Below the pieces are notes generated by a model. It was given only the letters and a program-made list of their open reading frames with translations, ran no database searches and was not told the origin of the DNA. Position numbers and translations under genes: made by a program. This document shows positions 1 to 10,900 of a stretch of 64,000 nt of DNA, one piece after another. Source of the DNA: Synechococcus sp. CBW1107 (GTDB taxonomy: Bacteria > Cyanobacteriota > Cyanobacteriia > PCC-6307 > Cyanobiaceae). Position 1 is the first letter of the stretch. The number at the start of each line of letters is the position of its first letter. Location of the stretch: contig NZ_CP064908.1 in NCBI RefSeq assembly GCF_015841355.1, positions 1,054,001 to 1,118,000 on the forward strand, written 5' to 3'.

Positions 1-57
1 ATGCAACGGCTGCCCCGCTTTCCCTGGGAGCAGGAGCGGTCCGGAGTCCCCACCTGA
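1..57 (+). CDS. C-terminal tail of an unidentified protein (partial)
   Basis: An open frame runs from base 1 to a TGA at 55-57 and gives 18 residues ending in ERSGVPT. It could be the end of a gene that begins before the window, convergent with trpB. The piece is too short to identify, and the ATG at base 1 may be an internal Met. That this is coding at all is an inference from the open frame only. Confidence 0.3.
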   Translation: MQRLPRFPWEQERSGVPT

Positions 58-75
58 GCGACCCCGCAACCTGGG

Positions 76-1356
<1,281 letters not shown>

Positions 1357-1381
1357 CGGTGATCGATCGGGGAACCCCAGC

Positions 1382-1636
1382 CTAGGAAGCAGGCCGCGGC
1401 GGCACCGGGGGCGGTGGCAGGGTCCAGCTGTCGTCAGCGGAGGAGCGGGACGGCGGCCAGCCCAGGGGCTCATCGATGGCCAGCCCCGCCGCGGGATCGC
1501 GGCAGGGCGGCGCCTCCACCATCGAAAAGGTCAGGGAGCGGGCATCGGCTCCCGGCACAGGACGGCAGGAGGCCGGCGCCGGGCTTGGCACCAGATCGAG
1601 GCGGAGCATCTCGAAGCGGACGGGCGGCAGATCCAT
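1382..1636 (-). CDS. Hypothetical small protein between trpB and the SUI1 gene
   Basis: Reading frame of about 84 residues from an ATG at 1636 ([18 protein letters not shown]...). It is in the same orientation as trpB and ends 25 bases before the trpB GTG. It is rich in Pro, Ala, Ser and Arg, with a proline-rich C-terminus, and I recognise no domain. Its position directly upstream of trpB would fit a two-gene transcript. However, high-GC DNA produces many open frames on both strands, and overlapping plus-strand frames exist here, so it may not be a gene. Confidence 0.35.
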   Translation of the reverse strand: MDLPPVRFEMLRLDLVPSPAPASCRPVPGADARSLTFSMVEAPPCRDPAAGLAIDEPLGWPPSRSSADDSWTLPPPPVPPRPAS

Positions 1637-1683
1637 CGGCTCAGGGGTGCGCTGTGATGGAAGGCGTAGCGGCAACAGGGTCC

Positions 1684-2010
1684 ATGGGCAAGGGAGGCTG
1701 GCAGGAATTCAGCGCCGCGGCGAGCACCGCCCGGCCGGCGGCTGCGGATGCAGCGGTTCCACCCCGGCCGCAGCAACGGGTGCGGGTGCAGCGCACCAAG
1801 GCGGGCAAGGGAGGGAAGACCGTGACAGTCATCACCGGCCTCGAGATCTGTGAGGCCGACTCCCGGGCCCTGCTCAAGCGGCTCAAGGCCACAGCCGGCA
1901 GCGGCGGCACCCTCAAGGACGGCGTGATCGAGCTGCAGGGGGATCAGGTGACCACCTGCCTGGAGACGCTCACGGCGGAAGGCTTCCGGCCCCGGCAGGC
2001 GGGTGGCTGA
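1684..2010 (+). CDS. SUI1/eIF1-like translation factor (YciH family)
   Basis: Small protein (108 residues) with the SUI1/eIF1 fold signature in its C-terminal two thirds: RVRVQRTKAGKGGKTVTVITGLE, then LKRLKATAGSGGTLKDGVIELQGDQ. The second stretch is the conserved GTGGTxKDGxIELQGD-type motif of bacterial YciH/SUI1 proteins. These proteins are thought to act at initiation on the 30S subunit; the bacterial role is poorly defined. The N-terminus is an Ala-rich variable extension. The ATG at 1684 is preferred; another in-frame ATG lies at 1657. Next gene on the same strand is cysC, 83 bases downstream. Confidence 0.88.
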   Translation: MGKGGWQEFSAAASTARPAAADAAVPPRPQQRVRVQRTKAGKGGKTVTVITGLEICEADSRALLKRLKATAGSGGTLKDGVIELQGDQVTTCLETLTAEGFRPRQAGG

Positions 2011-2093
2011 TCAGCCGCTGGTCACTCCAAACCACCAGGGGGTGGGAAAGGTGAGACCATCACCCCATTGCTCTCCTCATCTTCACTCAGTCG

Positions 2094-2717
2094 ATGACCA
2101 GTTCTCGCACCGACAGCAAAGCCACCAACATCGTCTGGCATGAGGCCTCGGTGAACCGCGACTCCCGCGCCAGCCAGCGCGGCCACCGCAGCGCGATCCT
2201 CTGGTTCACGGGACTCTCCGGTGCTGGCAAGAGCACCCTGGCCAACGCCGTGAACGTGGAGCTGTTCCGGCGGGGGCTGGCCACCTACCTGCTTGATGGC
2301 GACAACGTGCGCCATGGCCTCTGCAAGGACCTGGGGTTCTCCGATGCCGACCGGGAAGAGAACATCCGCCGCATCGGCGAGGTGGCCAAGCTCTTCCTCG
2401 ACGCCGGCGTGATCACCCTCACAGCCTTCGTGTCGCCCTTCCGGGCCGACCGCGACCGGGCCAGGGCCCTGGTGGAGAGCGGCGATTTCATCGAGATCCA
2501 CTGCGCCGCCGATCTGGCGGTCTGCGAGCAGCGGGATCCCAAGGGGCTGTACGCCAAGGCCCGTGCCGGCGTGATCAAGGAGTTCACCGGCATCTCCAGC
2601 CCCTACGAGGCCCCGGAGTCCCCTGAGCTGCTGGTCGACACCGGCGGCAGGCTGGAGGAGAACGTGGCCCAGGTGATCAGCTATCTGGAGCGTCAGGGGT
2701 TGATCGCGGAGGGCTGA
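2094..2717 (+). CDS. cysC: Adenylylsulfate (APS) kinase
   Basis: Phosphorylates APS with ATP to give PAPS in sulfate assimilation or sulfation chemistry. The 207-residue protein has the Walker A P-loop GLSGAGKS near residues 40-47, the DGDNVRHGL substrate motif, the FxSPFRADR lid segment, and the [12 protein letters not shown] signature, all typical of CysC. It is a stand-alone kinase, not fused to ATP sulfurylase; the sulfurylase (sat) is encoded about 44 kb away in this window. The ATG at 2094 is a clean start. Its 3' end overlaps the convergent AI-2E family gene by 41 bases. Confidence 0.96.
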   Translation: MTSSRTDSKATNIVWHEASVNRDSRASQRGHRSAILWFTGLSGAGKSTLANAVNVELFRRGLATYLLDGDNVRHGLCKDLGFSDADREENIRRIGEVAKLFLDAGVITLTAFVSPFRADRDRARALVESGDFIEIHCAADLAVCEQRDPKGLYAKARAGVIKEFTGISSPYEAPESPELLVDTGGRLEENVAQVISYLERQGLIAEG

Positions 2718-3816
2718 GCAGTCGATCCATGGCCCCCTGCCTGAGGAGAAGTTCCGGCTCGGGCAGACCGAGGCGACGGGCCACCTCATCAAGGAACGCC
2801 TTGAGGCAACTGGCCACCGGCACCGCCAGCAGCAGGCCCAGCAGGTCGCCGAGGCCCAGCAGGCTGCCGATCCGGGCCCCGACCGGCAGGCTGAGCAGCA
2901 GCCAGGCCGGCTGCAATCCCACGATCTTGCCCATCAACCTGGGCTGGATCACCTGGTCGACCACCTGGCCCACGGCGATCGCCACGGCCAGCACCTCCAG
3001 GCCGGTGCTGGGATCCTCCAGCGCCAGCAACAGGCTGACCAGCACGATGGTGAAGGCACTGGCATAGGGGATCAGGGTGGTGAACCCGATCGCCACGGCG
3101 AACAGCACGCCATAGGGGATTCCCAGCAGGGTGAAGACCACGATCTGGGCTGCGCTCAGAATCAGCGCAAGGATCACCTGGCCGCCGAAGTACCCGCGGA
3201 AGGTGCGGTTCACGGTGCCCAGCGCCATCTCCCGCCAGCTGGCCGGCAACCAGCGAGCCAGGCCGAGGCTGATCGACTCGCCTCCCAGCAGCAGGAAGAT
3301 GGCCAGAACGATTACGATCACGCTGTTGATCGTCAGGGTGAGGGTGGCGCCGAGCAGTCCGAGCAGCTTCTGACTCAGCTGGGAGGCGTACTGGGTGGAG
3401 CGCGTCAGCAGGGCACTGCTGAGGTCGCCGAAATCCGCCGGCAGACCATGCTCCACCGCCCAGGCCTGAGCCTGGGTGAGCAGGTTTTCCGCCTCCACAA
3501 ACCAGCCCGGCAAGGCCGTGAGCAGATCCGCGAGCTGCTCCACCAGCAGGGGAATGATCCAGAGGGCCACCAGCACCAGCACCAGCAGGCCCACTCCCAG
3601 CACCAGGGCAAGGGCCAGGGGCCGGGGCAGGCCTCGGCCCGTCAGCCAGCGGCTGGGAAGATCGAGCAGGAAGGCAATCAGCGCCGCGGTGAGGAACAGT
3701 GCCGGGAAGGGTGCAAGCGGCAGCAACAGCTGACGCAGCACCCAGAAATTGAGCACCAGCAGGGGCAAGGCCAGGCCCAGCCTCTGCCAGGCGGTGAAGG
3801 GGGCCGGGCGGATCAT
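2677..3816 (-). CDS. AI-2E family transporter / permease-like membrane protein
   Basis: Polytopic inner-membrane protein of 379 residues in the AI-2E/PerM-like exporter family (PF01594). N-terminal hydrophobic helices ([18 protein letters not shown]..., [15 protein letters not shown]) precede the soluble-like central segment. A C-terminal run of helices follows, including the family-typical stretch [20 protein letters not shown] and the [19 protein letters not shown] motif. Members have been linked to signal export, Na+/H+ exchange or unknown substrates, so the substrate here cannot be stated. The gene overlaps the upstream GT39-like gene by 4 bases (ATGA type), so the two are probably translated together. 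It converges on cysC with a 41-base overlap. Confidence 0.9.
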   Translation of the reverse strand: MIRPAPFTAWQRLGLALPLLVLNFWVLRQLLLPLAPFPALFLTAALIAFLLDLPSRWLTGRGLPRPLALALVLGVGLLVLVLVALWIIPLLVEQLADLLTALPGWFVEAENLLTQAQAWAVEHGLPADFGDLSSALLTRSTQYASQLSQKLLGLLGATLTLTINSVIVIVLAIFLLLGGESISLGLARWLPASWREMALGTVNRTFRGYFGGQVILALILSAAQIVVFTLLGIPYGVLFAVAIGFTTLIPYASAFTIVLVSLLLALEDPSTGLEVLAVAIAVGQVVDQVIQPRLMGKIVGLQPAWLLLSLPVGARIGSLLGLGDLLGLLLAVPVASCLKAFLDEVARRLGLPEPELLLRQGAMDRLLSPPRSTPDAPDS

Positions 3817-5372
3817 GACGAGGGATCCGCTGTCGCCGGGTCCGGCGCATCTGAGGGCAGGGGCTTCACCTTCCGGCGGAACACCTCAAGACCCGAGGGG
3901 GGCACGGCCACCTCGATCAGCTGAAGCCGTCCGGGAATCAGCTGCTCGAACCGCCCGCCCGGCACATCGCCCGGCTGCACCGAGAGCCCGCGGTCGATCA
4001 TCACCACCCGTCGCAGAGGCGGGCGCACCTCGATGCTCTCGTCCCGTTGGTCGAGCACCAGATCGGCCTCACCATGGTCATACGCGGGGAGATGCACCGA
4101 GGGAAGGCGGTAGGCCCGGCGGTCGGAGCGGCCGGCCACCACCACAAGGGTGGTCGCCGGATCGAAGCGCTTCACCGCTCGGATCGCCAGTCCCCACTCG
4201 TGATCGTAGGAGCGCAGATTTTCGAGGAAGCGATCACCGGGCACCAGCAGGAACAGGGCGCATTGCAACGTGAGAACCAGCAGCAGGGGACGGGGCCAGC
4301 TCAGAGCACCGTCCCCGTCGGCCCGCTCCGCCAGGCGCGCGGCCAGCAGCAGCAGCACGGCCGGGAGAATGGTGGTGGCATGCCCCATGCGGGTGAAATG
4401 CACCATCAGCAGGTAGAGCGCCGAGGGGGTCACCCAGAGGGCCATGAACCAGCGCCGCCAGAGCCGCACCTGCCGGGGTGGCGGCCCAGCGGCCTGGGCG
4501 GCCGGGCCTGCCCAGCTGGTGCCCAGAGCCAGGCCCAGACCAGCCGGAGCCGTGAGCGCCACCGTGCGGATCAGCAACCAGCCGTTGCCGAGCACTCCTC
4601 GGTCGGAAGCCTGCTGGGCATGGTCGCCTTTCCAGGCCATCAGCTGCGACCAGAATGGTCCCGGGCCGCCCGCCTCGTCCAGAAAGGCCAGGCCCCACCA
4701 CACCAGCACCCCGAGGCCGAGGGCCACGGCCACCAGCAGCCGCCAGGGCCGCAGGCCCCGGCGGCAGCCCCTGAGGCAGCACACCAGCACCAGGGGGAAC
4801 AGAAACAGCGGGGTGTTCGGCCGGATGCCGCCGGCGGTGGCCATCAGAAGCGCCAGGGGGGGCAGGAAGCGCGGATCCCCCTCGGCCACGAACCAGGCAC
4901 AGCAGGCGATCGCCATGACCCAGCCCAGCTCGGTGCCGTAGCTGAGAGGCTGGCTGGAGTAAAACCAGAGCAGGGGACTGCTGAACAGCAGCACCACCAT
5001 CCACCAGGCGGCCCGTTGGCCCCCCCAGCGCCGGGCCAGGATCCAGCCGAAGGGCAGAGCCGCGGCCGACACCAGGACGTTCACCAGCTCCAGGGCCGCC
5101 ACCCCGTTGCCTCCGGTGAGTGGCAGACTCAGGCGTCCGAGGTTGATCAGCCACCAGAAGCAGCCGGGCAGGTGTGGCTGGTGGCGGTCGAGGTCGAAGT
5201 CGGTGAGAGCCAGCACGAAATTGCCGGCATCCCAGGCCTGCACAAGCTCCGTGCGGGTGAGCCAGCGGCTGAGAGCTCCAGCGCAGAACAGCAGAAGCCA
5301 CCAGATCCAGGCGGCCGCCGGTGGCCGTCGGGCCGCCCCAGAGCCTGTTGCCGAGCTCGACACTTGCATCAC
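3813..5372 (-). CDS. Polytopic membrane protein resembling GT39/ArnT glycosyltransferases
   Basis: Protein of about 519 residues with many predicted membrane helices. Near residues 45-60 it has an acidic segment, QAWDAGNFVLALTDFD, followed by HQPHLPGCFWWLINLG. This layout (first helix, Asp-containing periplasmic loop, then H-P-P/G-type motif) matches lipid-linked sugar transferases of the PMT/ArnT/GT39 clan. A periplasmic C-terminal domain follows the last helix. The likely role is transfer of a sugar from a polyprenyl carrier to a cell-envelope acceptor, but this is inferred from topology. The start may be the GTG at 5372, adjoining the purE stop, or the ATG at 5369. It is operonic with purE upstream and the AI-2E gene downstream. 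Confidence 0.75.
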   Translation of the reverse strand: MMQVSSSATGSGAARRPPAAAWIWWLLLFCAGALSRWLTRTELVQAWDAGNFVLALTDFDLDRHQPHLPGCFWWLINLGRLSLPLTGGNGVAALELVNVLVSAAALPFGWILARRWGGQRAAWWMVVLLFSSPLLWFYSSQPLSYGTELGWVMAIACCAWFVAEGDPRFLPPLALLMATAGGIRPNTPLFLFPLVLVCCLRGCRRGLRPWRLLVAVALGLGVLVWWGLAFLDEAGGPGPFWSQLMAWKGDHAQQASDRGVLGNGWLLIRTVALTAPAGLGLALGTSWAGPAAQAAGPPPRQVRLWRRWFMALWVTPSALYLLMVHFTRMGHATTILPAVLLLLAARLAERADGDGALSWPRPLLLVLTLQCALFLLVPGDRFLENLRSYDHEWGLAIRAVKRFDPATTLVVVAGRSDRRAYRLPSVHLPAYDHGEADLVLDQRDESIEVRPPLRRVVMIDRGLSVQPGDVPGGRFEQLIPGRLQLIEVAVPPSGLEVFRRKVKPLPSDAPDPATADPSS

Positions 5373-5963
5373 TCAGCCCTCCATGGCAGCCAGATAGGCC
5401 GTGCTCCCGAGATCCTGCAGGCGGGCGTCCTTGGCACAGACCTGATCATGGAGCTGCAGACGATGCTGCCTGAGCTGCTCGGCCAGGGCCGGATCGGCTG
5501 TGGCCAGGATCTGGACCGCCAGCAGACCGGCATTGGTGCCATTACCGATGGCCACGGTGGCCACGGGGATCCCGGCCGGCATCTGAACGATCGAATGGAG
5601 CGAATCCACCCCCGAGAGAGCCCTGCTCAGCACCGGCACACCGATCACCGGCAGGGTGGTGAGCGCCGCCACCATTCCCGGCAGGTGGGCGGCGCCGCCG
5701 GCCCCCGCCACGATCACCTTGAGGCCCCGGCCGGCGGCGGCTTCCGCGAAGTGCACCATCTCCCGTGGGGTGCGATGGGCCGAGAGCACCCGCACCTCCA
5801 CGACCACGCCGAAGTTCTCGAGCACCTTCACCGCCGGCTGCATCGTCGGCAGGTCGGAATCGCTGCCCATCACCACGGCCACCAGCGGCACAGCCCCTGA
5901 GCCGGGCCCCGACGGGTTGGCGGCCTCAGCGGAAACGGGTTCGAGGGTCAAGGCAGGGGCCAT
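5373..5963 (-). CDS. purE: N5-carboxyaminoimidazole ribonucleotide mutase
   Basis: Class I PurE, which converts N5-CAIR to CAIR in purine biosynthesis. The 196-residue protein has the diagnostic motifs [35 protein letters not shown] and [30 protein letters not shown]. The ATG at 5963 is chosen because PurE homology begins soon after it; the frame stays open upstream only as an Arg/Pro-rich shadow of the divergent nagA gene. purE and nagA are divergent with about 43 bases between starts. The stop codon directly abuts the start of the GT39-like gene, indicating one transcript. The N-terminal 25 residues before the core are a variable extension. Confidence 0.96.
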   Translation of the reverse strand: MAPALTLEPVSAEAANPSGPGSGAVPLVAVVMGSDSDLPTMQPAVKVLENFGVVVEVRVLSAHRTPREMVHFAEAAAGRGLKVIVAGAGGAAHLPGMVAALTTLPVIGVPVLSRALSGVDSLHSIVQMPAGIPVATVAIGNGTNAGLLAVQILATADPALAEQLRQHRLQLHDQVCAKDARLQDLGSTAYLAAMEG

Positions 5964-6006
5964 GCGGCGAGGATGGCATTCTCCCCGCCCGTTCGCCCCG
6001 GAGCCG

Positions 6007-7182
6007 ATGACCGTGCGCTGGATCAGCAACGTCCGTCTGCCCGAGGCGTCGACGGGCCGCCATGGTTCCGAGCGGCACTGGCGCCTCGGGGTGGACAGCC
6101 GGGGTCTGATCGTCCGGGTGGTGCCAGTCGAGGCCGGCAGCTGTGCCGCCGGCCTCGACTGGGCCGGCGACTGGATCAGCCCGACGGGAGTGGATCTGCA
6201 GATCAACGGAGGCCTGGGCCTGGCCTTCCCCGAGCTGGAGCCGGCCGACCTGCCGCGGCTGCTGGAGCTGCTGGAGCTGCTCTGGGCCGATGGGGTGGAG
6301 GCGATCTGTCCGACCCTGGTGACCTGCGCCGTGCCTCCCCTGCGCCAGGCGCTGGCCGTGCTGCGACAGGCCCGCCTCCAGCACCGGCCCGGGCGCTGTC
6401 AGCTGCTGGGCGCCCATCTGGAGGGTCCCTTCCTGGCAGCGGTGCGACGCGGCGCCCACCCCGAGGCCCACCTGGCGGTCCCCAGCCTTGAGGCCCTGCA
6501 GGAGCGGATCAGCGGCTATGAGCAGGAGATCGCCCTGGTGACTCTGGCTCCCGAACTCGAGGGGGCCGATGCCGTGATCGCCGCCCTCCGTCAGCACGGC
6601 ATCGTGGTGAGCCTCGGCCACAGCGCGGCCACGGAGGCAGAAGCCGGGCGGGCGTTCGCGGCGGGGGTGGGCATGCTCACCCATGTCTTCAATGCCATGC
6701 CCGACCTGCACCGCCGAGCCCCCGGTCCGGTGGCGGCGGCGCTGCTGCGCGGCAATGTGGCTCTCGGCCTGATCGCCGATGGGGTGCATGTGGCCCCCTC
6801 GATGGCGGTTCTGCTGCAGCGGCTGGCCCCTGAGCAGGTGCTGCTGGTGAGCGACGCGCTCGGACCGTATGGCCTGACTGAGGGGCGCCACCGCTGGGAT
6901 GAACGGGTGCTGCTGGTGGAAGACGGCAGCTGCCGGCTGGAGGACGGCACCCTGGCGGGCGTGACCCTGCCCCTGCTGGAGGGGGTGACGCGCCTGGCCC
7001 GCTGGAGCGGTGAACCGGGCCGCGCAATCGCCGCCGCCACCCTCGTGCCCCGGCGTGTGCTGGGGGAGCGGCGGACGCTTCCCCAGCTGTTGCTTGGACG
7101 GCCCCTGAACGAAACCCTGCGCTGGCGGGCAGGAGCGGACGGGGAGGTGCGCTGGCAGCGCGGGTCCGAAGCGGCTCCTTAA
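6007..7182 (+). CDS. nagA: N-acetylglucosamine-6-phosphate deacetylase
   Basis: Amidohydrolase that removes acetate from GlcNAc-6-P during amino-sugar and peptidoglycan recycling. The 391-residue protein shows the family order: [23 protein letters not shown] (metal-binding Glu), [13 protein letters not shown] (metal His), LTHVFNAMP (His plus NAMP motif), GLIADGVHV and LVSDALGP (catalytic Asp). It starts at the ATG at 6007, divergent from purE. chlM follows after only 27 bases on the same strand, although no functional link is known. The DIN metal motif of some NagAs is QIN here, which is common in the family. Identification is sure. Confidence 0.93.
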   Translation: MTVRWISNVRLPEASTGRHGSERHWRLGVDSRGLIVRVVPVEAGSCAAGLDWAGDWISPTGVDLQINGGLGLAFPELEPADLPRLLELLELLWADGVEAICPTLVTCAVPPLRQALAVLRQARLQHRPGRCQLLGAHLEGPFLAAVRRGAHPEAHLAVPSLEALQERISGYEQEIALVTLAPELEGADAVIAALRQHGIVVSLGHSAATEAEAGRAFAAGVGMLTHVFNAMPDLHRRAPGPVAAALLRGNVALGLIADGVHVAPSMAVLLQRLAPEQVLLVSDALGPYGLTEGRHRWDERVLLVEDGSCRLEDGTLAGVTLPLLEGVTRLARWSGEPGRAIAAATLVPRRVLGERRTLPQLLLGRPLNETLRWRAGADGEVRWQRGSEAAP

Positions 7183-7209
7183 GATCCGGCAACTCCTGCC
7201 AGCGCAGCC

Positions 7210-7929
7210 ATGGCCACCTCTCCAGCGCCGGACGTCGGCGCCAAGCTGGCCGAGAAGGCCGAAGTGCGCGACTACTTCAACAGCACGGGCTTCGAGCGCT
7301 GGAAGCGGATCTACAGCGACAGCGACGACGTCAACAAGGTGCAGCGCAACATCCGCCTGGGGCATCAGAAAACGGTGGATCAGGTTCTCGAGTGGCTGCA
7401 GGAGGAGGGCGATCTGGCCCAGCGCAGCTTCTGTGATGCCGGCTGCGGCGTCGGCAGCCTCAGCCTGCCCCTGGCCCGACTCGGGGCAGGCAGCATCGCC
7501 GCCAGTGACCTCTCCGAAGCCATGGTGGAGGAGGCCCGTCGTCGTCTGGAAGGCAGCCGGCTCCCCGCTGAGCAGGTGCAGTTCAGCGCCTCGGACCTGG
7601 AGAGCCTCCAGGGCAGGTACGACACGGTGATCTGCCTGGACGTGTTCATCCACTACCCCCAGGCCGCGGCCGAGGAGATGGTGCGTCACCTCGGCGGGCT
7701 GGCCGAACGGCGGCTGATCGTGAGTTTTGCCCCCTACACCCCCCTGCTGGCCCTGCTCAAATCGATCGGGCAGCTCTTCCCTGGGCCGAGCAAGACCACC
7801 CGTGCCTACACCCTGCGGGAGGACGGCATCGTTGCCGCCGCCTCCGAGGCCGGCTTCCAGCCCAGGCGCCGCAGCCTCAACCAGGCTCCATTCTATTTCT
7901 CACGCCTGATCGAATTCGAGCGCGGCTGA
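7210..7929 (+). CDS. chlM: Magnesium-protoporphyrin IX methyltransferase
   Basis: SAM-dependent enzyme that methylates Mg-protoporphyrin IX to its monomethyl ester in chlorophyll synthesis, acting after Mg chelatase. The 239-residue protein begins with the characteristic ChlM segment VRDYFNSTGFERWKRIYSD, followed by the SAM-binding motif FCDAGCGVGSLSLPLARLGA near residues 76-95, then DVFIHYP and the C-terminal FYFSRLIEF. Length and N-terminus fit the cyanobacterial enzyme exactly. It follows nagA closely and converges on gltS with a gap of 42 bases. Confidence 0.96.
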   Translation: MATSPAPDVGAKLAEKAEVRDYFNSTGFERWKRIYSDSDDVNKVQRNIRLGHQKTVDQVLEWLQEEGDLAQRSFCDAGCGVGSLSLPLARLGAGSIAASDLSEAMVEEARRRLEGSRLPAEQVQFSASDLESLQGRYDTVICLDVFIHYPQAAAEEMVRHLGGLAERRLIVSFAPYTPLLALLKSIGQLFPGPSKTTRAYTLREDGIVAAASEAGFQPRRRSLNQAPFYFSRLIEFERG

Positions 7930-7971
7930 GTCGTCAGCCACGCCCGGGAGGCCTCCACCGACCGAGTCCGG

Positions 7972-10900
7972 TCAGGTGGCCATAGCCAGTTTCTCGCGCT
8001 CCAGCAGGCCCACCGTGGCCACCTCGCTGGGGGGAACAAGAACCTTGAAGCGTGAGCGCCACTGCGGCCAGTTCGCCAGGATCTCGGCCGCCCGGCGGCT
8101 GCCGGTGACTTCGAGGTGGGCCTCCAGCAGAGGTTTGATCAGTTGCTCCTGCTCGGGGGTCTCCAGCGGATGGACCGAGACGATCTCGGGATTGAGGAGC
8201 CCTCCCAGCGCGTCCTCCTCGTCCAGGAGGAAGGCCACACCCCCTGTCATGCCCGCAGCCACGTTGCGTCCCGTGCTGCCCAGGACAACGACCACCCCAC
8301 CGGTCATGTATTCGCAGCAGTGGTCTCCGCAACCTTCGACCACGGTGCGCGCGCCGCTGTTGCGAACGGCGAAGCGTTCCCCGGCCCGCCCGAGGGCGAA
8401 CAGCTCGCCCCCGGTGGCGCCATAGAGGCAGGTATTGCCCAGGATGACCTGGTTGCCGGGATCACGGGTTGCGGCCGAAGGCACAACCGTGATGCGGCCG
8501 CCGTTGATGCCCTTGCCGACGTAGTCGTTGGCATCCCCCTCGAGGCGCAGGTTCATGCCCTGCAGGGTGAAAGCGCCGAAACTCTGGCCGGCGGCACCCT
8601 CGAAGCAGAAATCCAGCAGGCCCTCGAACCCCTTGTTGCCGTGGCGGGCAGCCAGCTCTCCAGCCAGGCGGGCCCCGACACTGCGATCGGTGTTCACAAT
8701 CGTCAGGCGACGGGCCACGTGCCCGTGCTGCTCGATGGCCGCGAGCACCTCGGGATCAGCCAGAAGCTGATCCTCGAGGATCACTCCATTGCCGTGGGCG
8801 TGGCTGTCATGGCGCAACCAGCTGCGGTCGTCGGAACCGGGCAGCGGGGCCAGAAGACAGGTGAGATCGAGGGCGCTGGTCTTGGCCAGAGCCACCTGCC
8901 GGGGATGCAGCAGCTCCACCCGGCCGATCAGGTCGTCCAGACGGGCCACGCCGAGCACGCTCAGCAACTGGCGCACTTCCTCAGCCACGTAGAGGAAGAA
9001 ATTGACCACGTGCTCCGGCAGGCCGGTGAAGCGCTTGCGCAGGGCCTCCTTCTGGGTGGCCACCCCTACCGGGCAATTGTTGGTGTGGCAGACACGGGCC
9101 ATGATGCAGCCCTCGGCGATCATGGCCACCGAACCGAATCCGTATTCCTCGGCGCCGAGCAGGGCCGCCATCACGACGTCCCAGCCGGTCTTGAGCCCAC
9201 CGTCGGCCCGCAGCAGCACCCGGTTGCGCAGTCCGTTCGCGAGGAGGCTGCGGTGCACTTCCGAGAGCCCCAGCTCCCAGGGGCTGCCCGCGTGCTTGAT
9301 CGAGCTCAGGGGCGACGCTCCCGTGCCGCCGTCATGGCCGGAGATCTGAATCACATCGGCATTGGCCTTGGCCACGCCGGCGGCGATCGTGCCGATGCCG
9401 ATCTCGGCCACCAGCTTCACCGACACCTTGGCGGTCGGATGGACCTGGTGCAGATCGTGGATCAGCTGGGCCAGATCCTCGATGGAATAGATGTCGTGGT
9501 GGGGCGGCGGGGAGATCAGCGCCACACCGGGCTTGCTGTTGCGCAGCCAGCCGATGTAGGCATCGACCTTGGGACCGGGCAGCTGGCCCCCTTCACCGGG
9601 CTTGGCCCCCTGGGCCACCTTGATCTCGAGTTGCTGCCCACTGCGCAGGTACTCCGGAGTGACGCCGAAACGCCCCGAGGCCACCTGCTTGATGGCCGAG
9701 CAGGCACTGTCACCGGGCACGAGGCCCCGAAGCGTGGGCAGGGTGGCGGAGCGGCCCTCCTCGTCGACATCGGTGAGCGGGTGGTAGCGAGCCGGATCCT
9801 CTCCTCCCTCCCCACTGTTGCTCTTGCCGCCGATCCGGTTCATGGCCACCGCCAGCACCTCGTGGGCCTCACGGGACAGGGCCCCAAGGCTCATGCCACC
9901 GGTGCAGAACCGGCTGCAGATGCTCTCCACGCTCTCCACCTGCTCGATCGGCAGGGGGGTGGGGGAGGGGCGCAGCTCCAGCAGGTCGCGCAGGCCTGTG
10001 ACCGGACGGTTCTCCAGCAGGGTGCGGTAGGTGGCGAAATGGTCGTAGCCGGGACCGGCGGCCACCGCCGCATGCAGGGCCTTGGCCATCTCCGGGCTGT
10101 TGAGGTGGAACTCACCACCGGAGCGGTACTGCACGAAGCCCATGAACTCGAGCTTGGTGCGGTTGAGCTCGGGGAAGGCCTTGGCGTGGAACGCCAGGGT
10201 TTCGTTGGCGAGATCACGCAGGCTGAGGCCTGCCACCCGGCTGGTGGTGCCGCGGAAGGCCAGGTCGATCAGATCGGCGCCGATGCCGATGGCCTCGAAG
10301 ATCTGGGCGCCGTGGTAGCTGGCGAGCAGCGAGATGCCGATCTTGGAGAGGATCTTGCGCAGGCCGGCCTCCAGGGCCTTGCGCACGTTGGCCTGGGCCT
10401 TGGCGGCATCGATCGCCGGCAGCTTGCCGCGCTCCATCAGGGAGCGGGTCTTGGGGTGGTCCAGCCAGTGGCGGGTGGTCTCCCAGGTGAGCCAGGGGCA
10501 GACGGCGCTGGCGCCGAAACCGATCAGGCAGGCCAGGTGGTGGGTGCTCCAGCACTGGGCCGTGTCGATCACCAGGGAGCAGTGCAGGCGCACCCCCAGC
10601 CTGAGCAGATGCTGGTGGACAGCGCCTACGGCCAGCAGCGCCGGGATGAAGGTGGTGGTGGCGCTCAGTCCCTCGGCGGCCCGATCGGAGAGCACCAGGA
10701 TCTGGCTGCCGTTTTGCACCGCCTGCTCCGCCGCCTGACAGAGACGCTGCACAGCGGCCTCCAGGCCAGCTGGCCCCTGATCCAGCCCATAGAGGGTGGT
10801 GAGGGTGGTGGTGGCCAGGCCCTGGTGGGGCAGGGCCTCCAGGTCGGATTCGTTGAGAACAGGCGTGGCCAGGTGGAGCACCGAGGCGGCCGAGGGCTCC